DNA from: Rhizophagus clarus
Lineage: Eukaryota; Glomeromycota; Glomeromycetes; Glomerales; Glomeraceae
NCBI GenBank assembly: GCA_015698045.1
Contig: BLAL01000228.1
Span: 361,001-425,000 of the forward strand
Length of the DNA stretch: 64,000 nt
Direction of reading: 5' to 3'
The notes beneath the pieces are model-generated. The model was given only the letters and a program-made list of their open reading frames with translations, was not told where the DNA came from and did no database searches. The first letter of the stretch is position 1, and each line of letters starts with the position of its first letter. The translations under genes were made by a program, and so were the position numbers. Below are positions 1 through 12,053 of the stretch, one piece after another.

Positions 1-110
1 ATAAATTGAAAAAAACATATTATTAACCGGTTAATAACTGGTTAACTATATCACAAATTAACCGGTTAATTAACCGGTTAAGGTACTTTTTAACTGATTT
101 TTAACCAGTT
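1..110. repeat. Palindromic TTAACCGGTTAA cluster
   Basis: The self-complementary 12-mer TTAACCGGTTAA, or close variants (TTAACTGG, AACCAGTTAA), occurs about five times in the first 110 bases. It could be the end of a transposon that begins outside the window, or a binding-site cluster. No gene is nearby. Confidence 0.6.
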
Positions 111-1220
111 AAGGTTTTTTGTACCGATTCCAAGCTCTAAAATTCTTAAAGAAATATGAAGTACTCAAAACATAAACTAAGAAATTGTCAAAAATAAAAT
201 TCTTTCCAAAAGAATCATTGAAGAAATGAACCTGTTTGTGGATGTATATTTCGTAATCAGTAAGTATAGTAACAAAAAAAATTTTTTTTTTTCTTAAAAA
301 ATCTGAATCTTGCTTACCTTTAGTTTGTATGTATTTCATTATATAACTGTTTCCATTTTCATTTTTTTATTTGGAAATAAGAGTATCGTCTTTTGGTAAT
401 CTCTTTATTTAAAAAATCTTCTTGGGAAGGACATTGGAGATATTGAAGTTGCTGAGGTTGTTAAACATATTGAAGATATTGAGGCTGATAAGTTGTTGAG
501 GGATATTGAAAATATTGAAACTCTGAGGTTATTGAGGATATTGAAGATATTGAGGCTGTTGAAGTCGTTGAGTTGTAATATTCTTGATTCATTGTCATTG
601 GCTGTTTTTTTGTAATGGCTATTAGCAGTAAGCAGTAGCGCTTTATTTAACATTCATATAGAGTTCTTTTAATCTGATTTTAATTATTTTGTGGTTAAAT
701 TTTGCTCTTTGTCTTTGAATAAAAATTGTTATCGAGAATTTATAATTTCCATTGATTCAATTCTGTTGGTTCAAAAGAGATCACGTTATTCTGTAGGGAC
801 GTAAACACCCTATGTTATATTAATGTAACCTTTTTTTTGGACTATATTCTTCCCTTCCTGAATATGTAATTCTTTTCTCAGATTATAACTAATTTGTATT
901 ACTGATTGTATTTAGTATCTTCCAATATACACAATTGTAACCGATACTCTGACCTTCGGATAAAGATTGCGTTACTGCTATATACATGCGCATGCGCATC
1001 TCTCCATTTGCTATACCAAGCGAATAATACAATATGTTTTAAATTTCGTATGTAAATTTTTAACGAGTATTTCTGTGATCGGGTAATGTATAATTCTAGA
1101 TTTCATATGCTCATTGGCCATTGGGCCAGAAATTCTCACCTTGAGCAGGCAAAACGCTGTCCTTCGTTTCATTGAAGTTTTGATGAGTTGAACTTTATTT
1201 TGATCATTTTCCGTATTTTC
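111..1220. other. No recognisable gene; low-complexity GATATTGA repeat
   Basis: I see no supported gene here. Between about 430 and 575 the plus strand is built from variants of GATATTGAG/GATATTGAA. Read forward it gives D-I-E repeats in two frames separated by one frame change, so at most this is a broken low-complexity coding remnant. Confidence 0.5.
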
Positions 1221-1447
1221 ATTAATGTTTCGGGCGAAACCCAAATTTGGAAATATTTTGAGTTTGGGCAGATGGGCGAAACTTAAAGGCGCAATACAGA
1301 GAGACTTTTTTCAACGGGCGAAACTTGTAATTTATTTGTTAACTTTAGCCACACTTATTTACATAAAAATAAATCAAATCTATTTAGTAAATTAAAAAGT
1401 TAAAAAAGTTTGGGCCAGAGCTTAAAGGTTTAGCCCGAAACATTAAT
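1221..1447. mobile_element. Short TIR element (MITE-like), 227 bp
   Basis: The left end starts ATTAATGTTTCGGGC and the right end is its reverse complement, ending GCCCGAAACATTAAT. The identical 15-bp arms may include a target duplication (ATTAAT is itself palindromic). The motif GGGCGAAAC recurs inside near 1273 and 1317. There is no coding sequence. The size and arms fit a miniature non-autonomous DNA transposon. Confidence 0.65.
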
Positions 1448-2727
1448 TTTCATGTATTTATTGCATGTCTGATTTTTGTGCGATTCTCGTCTAATCTTCT
1501 CGGATTATCGTAGATAATCTTTTCCTGACTATTGTCAAATGAACTAAATGATTTTAGAATGTTAATGAAATTTTTAGTTAGGTAAACAATTATCAAACTA
1601 CCAAATTTCATTTTTACTTTACGAAAAAAAATTTCTAGGCAATTAGCATGATAAGACTTTTTTGATGTGAGCTTTGATCCGTGTGGCGGCACCAACTTGA
1701 TCTCTTATACGTATATACATTCAATTCAGCACCACCACACAATGTACAGTAATTTTTATATAAATATATGATATATACGATTTAAAAAAGGATTTCCAGA
1801 AGATCCAGTATGGAAATCGATCACAAAAATTGTTTAAATTTATAATAAATCCAGGAATTTAAAACTGGACCAGATTGCTAATCCTATTCATATTTATCAG
1901 AGTAGTCCAATTGGGTGAGTAATTTGAACTGACCCGATCGGATGATGGTTTAGACTACAATTATATCTATGTATCCGTAACGTTTAGACTACGAATTTAC
2001 TATATAAAATCACGTTTAAAATAAATCTATGCATATATTATATCGTATTTCTATTTATATTTATAAATTATAACCAGAAAATTGGAACCGCTATAAAAAT
2101 TTTATGCTTTTGAACTATGTTGTAATGGTAATAAACAAACTAGAAATCAATTATTATCCATGTACTATGTTTATTGTCAATAACAGATAAATCGTGAAGA
2201 AAACTATACATGCGAACAATTACTTTTACATAAAAAAAAAGATAAAGTACAAAAATACGAAATGAATAGAAACTAAAGAAAATCAAAAGAAACGAGAAAT
2301 ATAAATATAATAAAGAAATCAACATGAAAAAAGTCATAAAGTACAAAGAATTTCCCAAGTATTATTAACCGTTACTCAATAACAAAAATATAAGATTACT
2401 TTGCTGAAATATGTTAAATCACGTCTGAATAGTAAATAAATAGTGACCAAATCGTACAAATAATCGTGAATTTTCAGCAATGGTTTGGATACAATATAGT
2501 TAATAATTCGTCTACATGCAGTTACTGCACATTAAGACGATCGTGCACCAAAATTATCAGACTGGAATCGTTGAACAGACGATTTATAAAAAATTATGTA
2601 TCAATTTAGTAAACATATCGTAAAGAATCAGTTAATATTTATTTTTTTGATTAATGAATCATTTATTTGAAATGGTGACAGTTTATTAAAGCTTCATAAG
2701 TAATTAACAAAATATTTATTACTGAAT
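1448..2727. other. Intergenic, no supported gene
   Basis: A+T-rich DNA with only short chance reading frames. An 81-codon minus frame at 1450-1695 has no recognisable family and abuts the short TIR element. I cannot support a gene here. Confidence 0.5.
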
Positions 2728-2898
2728 GGTTATCAATTTAGAAAACATTTTTTGTCGAAAAATAATCAATTTAAAAACACTTATTATCGAAAGATTATTG
2801 ATTTAGAAAACATTTATTGTCGAAAAATTATCGATTTAGAAAACATTTATTATCGAAAATTTCTTGATTTAGAAAACATTTATTATCAAAAGACTATC
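2728..2898. repeat. 33-bp tandem repeat next to the transposase 3' end
   Basis: About five imperfect copies of a 33-bp unit containing GATTTAGAAAACATTTATT and a TATCGAAA segment; successive ATTTAGA positions are 2801, 2834 and 2867. It lies just beyond the stop of the minus-strand transposase. Subterminal repeats in this position are typical of CACTA/Plavaka-type elements, so it is probably part of the transposon end. Confidence 0.6.
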
Positions 2899-2941
2899 GA
2901 AATTGAAACTACTTAGAATATGTTTAAAAACAATAAAAAAT

Positions 2942-5900
2942 TTAAACAGCTGTAAAAAAATACAGGTTTCTAATGTACGAATTATTTCCAAGATCATGAT
3001 TTCCTTCGACGCATCCATCATTGCAGTTGTGAATAAAATGAGCAGTGCTGTGTGTGTCAACTTTACTTATAGGGAAGATTCGTCGGTGTTCATTTGCAAT
3101 TCGTAGTTTATATATTGGACATTCTAGCTTCATTTGATTTGTGATTTCAAACCAATCAACAATAATAAAGGCGTAATGTTGATTGTTCCTTTGATGACTA
3201 AAAATTGATCGTACTATCACAAAATTTCGATCATCATTTTCAGCCATTATAGTTACAACTTCACCAACGTGTAGGCGATACTGGATGATGGTGTCATTAT
3301 CTTCTACTAAAAAACAAACATATTCATAAAATTGATAGAAATTTCCAAAAATAGCCGATTCATAGCCCATATCATGATAAGCTAAGGCAAGTTCTACACA
3401 AAAATCGTGATCATTCGGCAAAAATTCTCCAATTTTTTATTTTGAAATACGCTTTTTCAAATTTATTTTTGAAATAGAATCAACTGGAGATTGTACTGGA
3501 TAAATAAATATAATCAATTATTTAAATTAAATTTAAATTAAAAGGATTCACAGCAACAAACCTTCATGCAAATCTTCGCTTATGTCAAGATCAAAAAATT
3601 CCCTAGTGATAAACCAATCATTTATCAATCGTTTTAAGTGACTCGAAAGGTTTGTTAAAGCATTATTTGAGGAAGAAAAGTGATTATCAACACCTCCATC
3701 AAATAAATGGCGCAGTGCAAACAATGTAGTGTAACGTTTTAATAAATCGAGGTTGACATTTTTCTGATTTGTCTGTGAAACGATATTCTTGAATATGCGG
3801 TGAACCATTTCCTTTGTTTCTACACTGGTATTCAATAATGTTGCATAATTTTTGGCATGTTGCATTAGATGAAAACTGACATGTAGGTTTGGTAAGTTTT
3901 CAAAATCTTTGAATGCCTATTTTATAAAGTAAGTAAAAGAAGTGGATAGTCGAAATTTAGTAATAAAAATAAATGTTAATAAATATTAATTCTTTAAAGA
4001 GTAATATTACTCAATTAGGCAAATAGTGACAATACATAAATATCAATACCCGTGATAAGAGCCTTCGTTCATTATCTAAGCATTCACGTAATTTAGCATA
4101 ATCATCATCAGTGAAAGAATGCATAAATGCCATTTTCATCATTTTTGCTACTAATACCCAGCATTTTAACCAAAGCTTCACAGCTAAATCACTTTGGGAA
4201 ATTCCTGTTCGTTGTTGGAATGAAGTAAGTTCAGATCTTTTAAAATGCTGAGGCTTTAAGAACCTATTAAAAATAAAAGGAATCATCATGCCCAATCTTA
4301 GACAATCTGACATCATAAAGCTATTGATATGAGAAATTGGATTTGGCAATTTTTGCCAGATTCTTGGATAGTCAAATGACCTCCAAAAAATGATGAATGA
4401 TGATTTTCCCTCTAGAGAAAGTGCATCAATTGTTATCTTTAAAAACCTTAGCACTTTGCCAGCTGTAGCATGATATACATCATGTGGTGATTGGAGGTGT
4501 CTCTCCCTTTTCAATTCATCAAGTATTGATGGCTGTATGCACAATTCGTATCCTGCAGCAATTTCTTCACGTCTTACAATATTTTGTGTAGCAGAAATTT
4601 CACCAAATTGACTATCTGTAAGATGGTGATAACGAGAAACCAATAACATATCAACATTATCGGATGTCCAGGAATCTTTTGTCATGTTACAAGTGCGACA
4701 TCCTTTTGCAGCAGCATGTCTTTTAACTCCAGCCAAATCATTGCCTTGTGGTAAATCAGCTGTTACATCCCCAAGACTTGCAATCACAAAGCTTTGATTT
4801 CCCTGTATGTCCATTATTTTACCTTCCTCCAACTGTTTCATCTCAACAATAAATGGCTCAATAAATTCGTTAAATTTACCTCCAAATGGAACAAACCCAA
4901 GCACAAAATAATTCTTGAGTTGTTTTCTTTTATTGAAAGGTAAATTTCCGATTTGGATGTAAACGCCTCCCAATGTATGATAGACATTGCGGAATGTTCC
5001 AAAATCATCATAATACAGATCTATATATAATTTATAGACTGGAAGATTTGTTTCTGGATCTTTTAATGCTGCAAATTCAGAAGGATGTTGATAAGAATAT
5101 GCAACATTCCTTAATTTCCAACGGCCGTGATATTTATAAAGAATTTCACGGATAATAATACTAGAATATTCATTAGTATTATTTTCATATAGTATCGTAA
5201 TTGTTATATGCCTAACAATTGCTTGTAAGTCAGTAATTATGGTCGCATTCTCCACATTTTGATCCAATAGCCACACTTCTCTTCCATGTGTCCTTTCTCT
5301 GCGATTATTACTCTGCAAGTTATTTGGCAATTCGTTGAATACTAAAGTGCGTTGAATTTTTATTTTTAGTATTCCACTTGATCTCACAATTGCCAAAATT
5401 CTGCCAATTCTTGTTGCTGATTCTCTATAAACTATAAAATCTCCACTATTATATATCACTAAAAACTTAAAAGTAGATAAATGACTAAGAAAATCTAGCA
5501 TTAACCTATTGAACACTTAACTCATACCTCCATTAATTTTAATTGATGCCTGCCCAAATCGTGGTGATTCTTTCCATAAATCTCCATGCCAAAGCTCTTG
5601 ATTCCTTTCAACTTGTTGACCTGGCCCAAAATACATTTGACTAAACAGTGAAGGATTGTTTAAAGTATACCAGATGATATCGGTGATAGATAAATAGTAC
5701 ATATCCTTTATTCTTTGGGATGTAGATGACGTTTTTTTGTCAGAGATATGAATAGATCGTGACCTAATTGGAAGCAATGGTAATCTCTGCCTATGCTTTC
5801 TAAATCGTCTAATATTTGTCACAACATCTGCGTTTTTGAATTGTGGGTGAATCCACCAATTCATCATACGCATAAGTGGCTAAATGTGGAAAATTTAGTA

Positions 5901-6566
5901 TCTCATTTACAAGTTACAACCGATTAAACTCAATCTGAATAAACTTCAACATACATATATTGTGTTTTTGAATCCAACAAAACATCAAAGCCTCGGTAAT
6001 GTTATTAAAGTATGGTGCAAACTCCCCATTAATAGGTGGCATTTTTTCATTGCACAAGGGTTCATCAACAATTTCATCAGGTTTGTCTTCGCTGACATCA
6101 CCACTTGAAGCTTCTTCATCATTAAATTCTTCACTTGAAGTTTCGTTAACATCAAATTCTTCACTTGTAGTTTCATCATCATCAAACGATTCACTTGAAA
6201 TTTCATCATCATCGAATTCTTCACTTGATGTTTCATTATCAAATACTTCGTTCATCATTTCACTGGATTCTTCCCTTGATACAACACCCATTCGTTCATT
6301 AAAAGCACCATACCTTTCATCATTATCAGGCTCCATTTCAACATAGGTATCGTCAGAAACATCATTTTCATGCGTATATACTTCCTGGTCTATAAAGTAG
6401 TTGATTTAGTTATTTTATTGAAACAATCACACTAACTATATTTACCATTTATTTCGGTATTTCTTCCATTATTTAGTATGGTGTGTGATGGTATGCTTAA
6501 TGTATTGCGCGGGCGTCTTATGTAATTTTGACGATGGTTATAAGAAACGTAACGATTGCGAAACAT
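2942..6566 (-). pseudogene. Tnp2/Plavaka-like transposase, six exons, disrupted
   Basis: Exons read on the minus strand are 6566-6446, 6389-5955, 5879-5528, 5458-4050, 3916-3562 and 3495-2942; all introns are GT-AG with matching phases. The N-terminus carries an acidic repeat rich in SSEEFDDDE, then ALMFCWIQKH. The fourth exon has GDFIVYRE and the Tnp2 core with LYYDDFGTFRNVYHTLGG, VTADLPQGNDLAG and a GCRTC zinc motif. The last exon has a BAH-like stretch and ends HNC..C..IRNLYFFTAV. Two lesions are visible. Near 5850 the frame reading AYDELVD must shift by one base to continue as HPQFKNADVV. At 3437-3439 a TAA interrupts the last exon between KKRISK and KIGEFLPND. The product would normally bind and cut the transposon ends in the nucleus; this copy is probably inactive. 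Confidence 0.85.
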
Positions 6567-6872
6567 TTTAAAAAATGATAAAGAATGTTGCGAGAAAACA
6601 ATAAGAAAAAAGCAGATTCACACTCTATTAACGTATAATAACATAAACCATACTGTATTATCAAAAGTTATTTAACTATCTACACAACATTTTACTATTT
6701 TTTGATTATTACTAATAAACTTTCGGATAAGAGCTTAAATTACTGGCAAATAAACTTTATTAATAAAAGCTTAAATCAAAGGTACTGATAAATAAACTTT
6801 TATTATTAATCATTTTTTTTTAATCATAAATTTAAGTCATTCTTTATTCTTACCATACTTACAAACTTAACC

Positions 6873-8325
6873 ATGCCTAGAACTTCTAAAAAACGCGCAA
6901 ACGAAAATTTAAATACAGATACTGTTACAAATAAACGAGGTCGCAAGAAAAAGGAAGAAATTGTTTCTCCTTTGCCCTCTAATGATCATGATAAACCTTT
7001 GGATAGTACTAATAATCCAAAAGACAAAAAATCGAATGCTGGGCACAAAAAAAAAGAAGCGTCTGTCCCTCCGGTTGCTCCACCATTTCCGAATGACGAT
7101 CAAACAATTGATGATATTTTGAATGATTTAGATGCTGGAACAAATCATGATGGCGAAGGTACAGATGATGATACAGAAATTGCAAATATTATTGAGATAG
7201 AATTATCTCAATCTAGTATTGGATCAAAAGCTAGTACTTTGGATGGGTTTAATAATGATACATCAGTAATTGCGCCTTCAAGACCTTCACCAGCAAAAGT
7301 TATGAATATTGCACCTTCAAGGCCTTCACAAACAAGAGCTATGAGCGTTTTTAGCGATGACTATGTTCCTTCTCAAGGAGCTGCACCTCGATATACTCTG
7401 TCAGGATCATCGCCAGCACACATGAGCGTGTTTTCAATCCCATAAATAACACGTTGAACGCTTCTAATAGTGTATCTCGTCATTTTGATACACTAAGTGA
7501 AGATATTCCATCAGCATTTAGAGAAATGACGATTTATCAACTGTGTTTGTGGCTATGCAAAAATCCAAACATCTTACAACTTGCAAATAGCATGAACTTA
7601 TCTATGAAATCAGCAGTTGTAGATGGATCTCTTTCCACATCTCAAACATTACCGATTGCGTCACAACCAATAATTCGGGAAGATAAAGTAAGATTAAAAA
7701 GGATATTTTTAAAAAAGAAACTTGGTGAAAATTAATATTGGAGTATTTATTATAGGCAAAAGTTGGGCGTGATTTTCTGGAAGAACTGAAATGCCTCTTC
7801 CTTCGTATCCGAGATCCCCATAAAAGTGCAATCGAGGATTTGGTCCGACAAGTGATCAAATGTGATCTCAATTCAGTTGATGGTATAGAATGGCTGAGAA
7901 TCGGAAATAGACATTTCGGTGACTTCCGAAATAAATTACTTGACGGAATAGAAAGTTTAATTGAATCATTTAAAGAAACAAGGTAAATTTATCTGTTATT
8001 ATTTTATGATCCTTAGTTTGTATTCAATAGAAATTTTTTTATTAGAAACGACTCTACTACTTTACCGCGAAAAGAAGAGGTGGATAAGTTCATTGATGAA
8101 GAAACCACAAAAATTGTATTACGACGATGGCTGAATGCTACAAGATTGGATGAATTAAAAGCAGAGGGCTCGTTAATTTATTTGTGTCGTTTTGTTAGAA
8201 GTGCATTTTTTATCAATTATAGAGCTAGAGATCCCGAAAAGACAAAATTATTAGATAATATAACGAAAAGTATTGCTATACCCTCGCGAAATGGAAAAAA
8301 TTTCGCTAGCAATTTACGATTGTAA
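6873..8325 (+). CDS. Transposon companion protein with AT-hook-like basic motif
   Basis: Probable exons are 6873 to about 7429, about 7471-7687, 7756-7982 and 8046-8325. The last two introns (7688-7755, donor GTAAGA; 7983-8045, donor GTAAAT) join in phase. The first junction is uncertain: the frame changes by one base near 7430-7470, explained either by a 41-bp intron with a weak GTTTTC donor or by a frameshift. The N-terminus is basic (KRGRKKKEE, AT-hook-like), followed by a disordered Ser/Pro/Asp region with repeated APSRPS. The C-terminal half is helical, with FLEELKCLFLRIRDPH and a charged IVLRRWLNAT segment. I do not recognise the family. Its divergent position beside the transposase suggests a second transposon protein, possibly a TnpA-like DNA binder, but that is inference. 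Confidence 0.6.
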
Positions 8326-8729
8326 AGTTATTATAGGAGAAACTTAATAATATTTTAATTATCATTTTACTACTATTTATAATCTTTATTTTTATTACCA
8401 TAATTTTAAATAATATAATATTGCCTTACATTTTCGCACTTTTAATGGATTTAAAAAAAAATTAATCAAAAAAACGTCAATATGTGGTTGTATAATCGCT
8501 AGGATATTATAAAAATGCCCCGGATTAGTCTATTCAACTAGTTTTCAATGGAATTACGACTTCTTAACAATATTAATAACAATTCGCCATATCCTCGAAA
8601 CTAATTCGTCAATGAAAATCAGCGAAACTTTTACGATTCGTGATGATGTAGCTAAGATTATATGCAGTAACGTGATCGATGCGAATTCCTAACGAATAAG
8701 AGTCGAGTTCGTAGCGAATAAGTGACAAA
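8326..8729. other. Intergenic, probably transposon flank
   Basis: No gene seen. Short repeated words such as ACGAATAAG (near 8692 and 8715) occur. This may contain the right end of the transposon, but no terminal inverted repeat partner was found. Confidence 0.4.
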
Positions 8730-9985
8730 TCAACAGGTTTCAGCAAAGTATTCATCAATCATCACAAGTGCGATATTGCATTTTAAATATTCACCGGAAT
8801 TTAAATCACATTCTTTTTCGCAATTAGACAAGTCTTGTCCTTCTAATTCTTTCATTGATGCATTTTTTCCGCTCTCTCTGGAATCACAGTTTGTCGACAA
8901 CTTATCGTTCTCAGATTTAATAGAATCAATACTATTGAGGTCTGATATCACTTTGCAAATATTTGGTCTTTCATCTGGCTCACATTTCCAACATTCTATT
9001 ATGATAATATTAGATGTGATAAATACTATAAATAAAACATACAAATTCCTCTTCGCATAATTTTAGGTAAACCGAAACGAATTTACTATTTGTATTTGGT
9101 ATAGGATTCTCTCTTTTACCATTAAGAATTTTGAGCATGATTTCCAAATTATTTTTTTTCGCCTCATAATCAAAAGATGATCTACAACTTGTCAATTCCC
9201 AGAACACTAATGCCAAACTGTATATGTCAGATTTTTCTGTTAAATCACAAATACCATAAAAAAATTTAGGATCCACGTAGGGTATTGTGCCACGTCGTCT
9301 AGTAGATACTTTATCCTCTTGCTGACGAGAGCATCCAAAATCAGCCAATTTTATCTCTTGTTTATGTATTAAGATATTATTTGGATTCTAAAAAAGAACA
9401 TGTTAAAGACGTGTTATAGAGAAACCTTCATTTGAAAGAACAAAATATAATTGTACTTGCAATATCTCTGTGAATAATTTTATTATGATGTAATCAGGAA
9501 ACTGCACCCGCAATCTCTTTAGCAAACTGTAATTGGCTTTCCCATTTAAAAGTCTCAACGTTAGTCCTTAAGTAATTTCCCAATGTCCCACCGTTTGCAT
9601 GCTCAAGAACGAGTGAATAATTTGGTTCGCCTGAAAATAAAGATGTGTAAACGTACTTTATTTTATTACGTTTATTATGTAATCAATTTACCTTGTAATT
9701 TCGTAACCCCATAAAATCAAATTATATTTGGGTGATGAGAAGCTATTTTCATAATCTTGATCTAGAAAGAAAAAAATGGCAATATAAGTAACCATAACAA
9801 AAAATTATGTAAGCATACGCACTTCATTAATGATTTCTTCCCGAAAACTTTCATTAAATATCTTAACCACAAACTTTGCTAGCGTGTTATTGCAATAAGC
9901 AACCTGAATAGAAGCTGATCCTCTGGAGCCAATTATTTTGGGATGAATCTTAAGGTTATATTTAACTACGTCCCTAAATAAATTG
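8730..9985 (-). pseudogene. Protein kinase pseudogene (R. irregularis-type TKL-like kinase)
   Basis: Read leftwards the pieces form a kinase domain: IIGSRGSAS (glycine-rich loop) and FVVKIF (catalytic Lys), then EEIINE joined to IKIMKIASHHPNII, FYGVT, LVLEHANGGTL, KIIHRDI joined to NPNNILIH, ADFGCS (DFG), VDPKFF, SDIYSLALVFWEL, and CWKCEPDERPNI. Two in-frame TGA codons break it, at 9717-9719 (after HPNII) and 9494-9496 (after AGAVS, where related kinases have Trp or another residue before LH). One intron would use a GC donor (GCAAGT, near 9460). The junction before CWKCEP does not resolve in phase and may carry another lesion. The C-terminal tail is acidic with no recognised domain. Domain identity is secure, and so are the two stops as read here. 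Confidence 0.8.
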
Positions 9986-10988
9986 CTGAAACTTGACTAT
10001 TATATGTGAGTAACCTCCGGGACAGATGACACAAAAAAGAGATACTCATCCCTCAAACTTTACTGTTTCGATACTCAGCAAATGTGTTTGTAATCCATTT
10101 ATGCATAAATACATACAAATTTTGAAGAGTTTTTTAAGTTATAGGAGAGTGAGGCCATGTTCGGGACAACCAAAAAAAGCTGCGGACATTAAAAATGTAC
10201 AACAGTATAATTTCCGGCTTCCACGGCTGAATTATTTTTCTTTTAGAAACGACTTCTATGGTCGAGCTTTTGATGGAGGTGTTTTTAACTCAATAGACAA
10301 AAATAACGGAAACAAATTTTCAATGAGTAAAAGTATAAGAAGAGAGTCAGTCTCTATTTATAAAAAGATATACATTCAATGCAGAGATATGTAGTGCCTG
10401 GTTACAAACACATATTGTGCAACCTACGTTCCAAAAACTAATGTTCATACAATATGACTAGGGCAGTTTTTTTATATCGTAATCATATATCCAGGTTCCC
10501 AAAAAATTTAACTTCGATAGCAGTAAAAAATAAAATACTATAATCACATACGGCGGTGATCAAAATTATTTGGAATAATGGATGCATATTTGAGTGAAAC
10601 TGGCTAAAGCCACTATTTTTTACGCATTTTTGCGTATTTTCCCCATTTCCGCTTTCCAAAAAATATTGCTCACCACTGTGCCTTTGAAAGAGTTGTCGTC
10701 GGAATAATTACGGCATTTTACTACGGTTACGCCGCGTAAAAACCGGAATCCGTAAAACCTTAATGCATACCGTAATGCCGTTAATAATACGGTTGAGATT
10801 TATTCCGAAATGCCGTAATTGCCGTAATTGCCGTAATGTAATGTTTGTTGCACATAATCGATGATCACCAGGATCACTACCAATTATAAAATTTTCTTGA
10901 CGATTATTTATAGACGACGCAATTTACAAATTGATTTTTATTTAGCTATTATGTTTTATGATTAATTATACTTTATTTATAATTAACT
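9986..10988. other. Intergenic; TGCCGTAAT repeat cluster
   Basis: No supported gene; a 122-codon plus frame at 10026-10394 has no recognisable feature. From about 10700 to 10850 the words CCGTAAT, TGCCGTAATT and their complements (TTACGGC, ATTACGG) recur about ten times in both orientations. This gives a local patch of higher G+C and strong self-complementarity, perhaps a transposon end. Confidence 0.5.
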
Positions 10989-11290
10989 TTATTCTTTTAA
11001 TTCCTCATCAAGTAATGCTTCAAAATTAACATTAGGGTTCCCATGGTTTATAAGTTGTGATTGAATTCCAATATTTAAATTTACCGTTTCGTCGTCTTCA
11101 TTTCTTTCTCTAAATTCTGGTATATTTAGATTTATAGCATCTGCTAGAAGCAATCATTCATGTTCACTCCATTTAAATTAACGTCATCATCATTAGAAGA
11201 AATAATTTCGTCTTCTTCCACTTCTTCACTTTCCTCTTCCTCAACATCAACAAAAGATCATCGTCATTGATCATAGCCGTAACAACTTCA
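10989..11290 (-). pseudogene. Acidic C-terminal coding remnant
   Basis: Two minus-strand frames that join with one frameshift near 11150 read as a coherent acidic tail: first FVDVEEEESEEVEEDE and SSNDDDVN, then ADAINLNIPEFRER ending EALLDEELKE and a stop at 10989-10991. The composition and broken frame suggest the decayed 3' end of a transposon protein. I cannot name the family. Confidence 0.4.
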
Positions 11291-12053
11291 TGAATTTCAT
11301 ATTGCTGCTAGTAAATCTTAATTCAGATTTGGCATTGGTGATATAATAAGAGTATATTTGGGACATAGGTTGAAGCCGTGCAATATCTAGTATTGTATAA
11401 TTAGAAAATATTTAATATATAACGATAAATAATAATATAATTTAAGGCATGTTAACATAAATAATATTTGATAATATATAGAATAATTTTGTTCGACCAA
11501 TTCGATACGAGAAAGTTTTAACATACTCGACTTGAACGAATAAAATACTATACTTTACAATACAAAAATCACGTACAAGATCGGGAAATTTTTTATCGTT
11601 AGTATTCAATTATCTCGTCAATTGAATTTAAGTTATTTAATTTAAATGACTGCAAAGAAAAAACACGAATTAAATGCGAAATGATTTGAACAAAAAAAAA
11701 AAAACGATAATTATTAATATTTAACAAAATTTAGAAAAAGATTATACAATTCAGAGAATATAATTTTAAAAATGAAATTTAAATAATTTATTAATATTTA
11801 TATAAAAATTTTTCAAATATTTGATTCAATTAAGAATAATCTTAATACAATTTACTCAATTTACTCGGAAAAAAAATAATATATCGCGTCTTCCCAAGTT
11901 AATTTTTCTAACCAAGACAATATAACCTCAAATATTATTATTATATAGAGAGTGGTTCGATTTAAAATATAGTTTTCGGATTATTATTCGAATTATTCAG
12001 TACTTCTGCGCTTTAATAGAAATACTTTATATTATTAACGTAAATAAATCTAT
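11291..12053. other. Intergenic, no features seen
   Basis: A+T-rich sequence with no reading frame or repeat I can support. Confidence 0.5.

Larger units (their letters stand above)
2728..8325. mobile_element. Plavaka/Tnp2-like DNA transposon (decayed)
   Basis: The unit comprises the subterminal repeat (2728-2898), a transposase gene on the minus strand (2942-6566) and a divergent plus-strand gene (6873-8325) sharing a 306-bp intergenic region. I could not find matching terminal inverted repeats or a target duplication, so the true ends are unknown and may lie 0.3-0.5 kb further out. A two-gene layout with a large transposase and a second DNA-binding-like protein is common in the CACTA superfamily. 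Confidence 0.5.

Noticed and set aside
1-110. Telomeric repeat
   Set aside because: The units are palindromic TTAACCGGTTAA, not a G-rich telomere repeat such as TTAGGG.
1450-1695. 81-codon minus-strand frame next to the short TIR element
   Set aside because: No recognisable family; its non-ATG-like start and isolation do not support a gene.
5999-6346. 115-codon Ser-rich plus-strand frame
   Set aside because: Antisense shadow of the acidic repeat region of the transposase.
10026-10394. 122-codon plus-strand frame upstream of the kinase pseudogene
   Set aside because: No domain, no splice partners, and atypical composition; probably chance.
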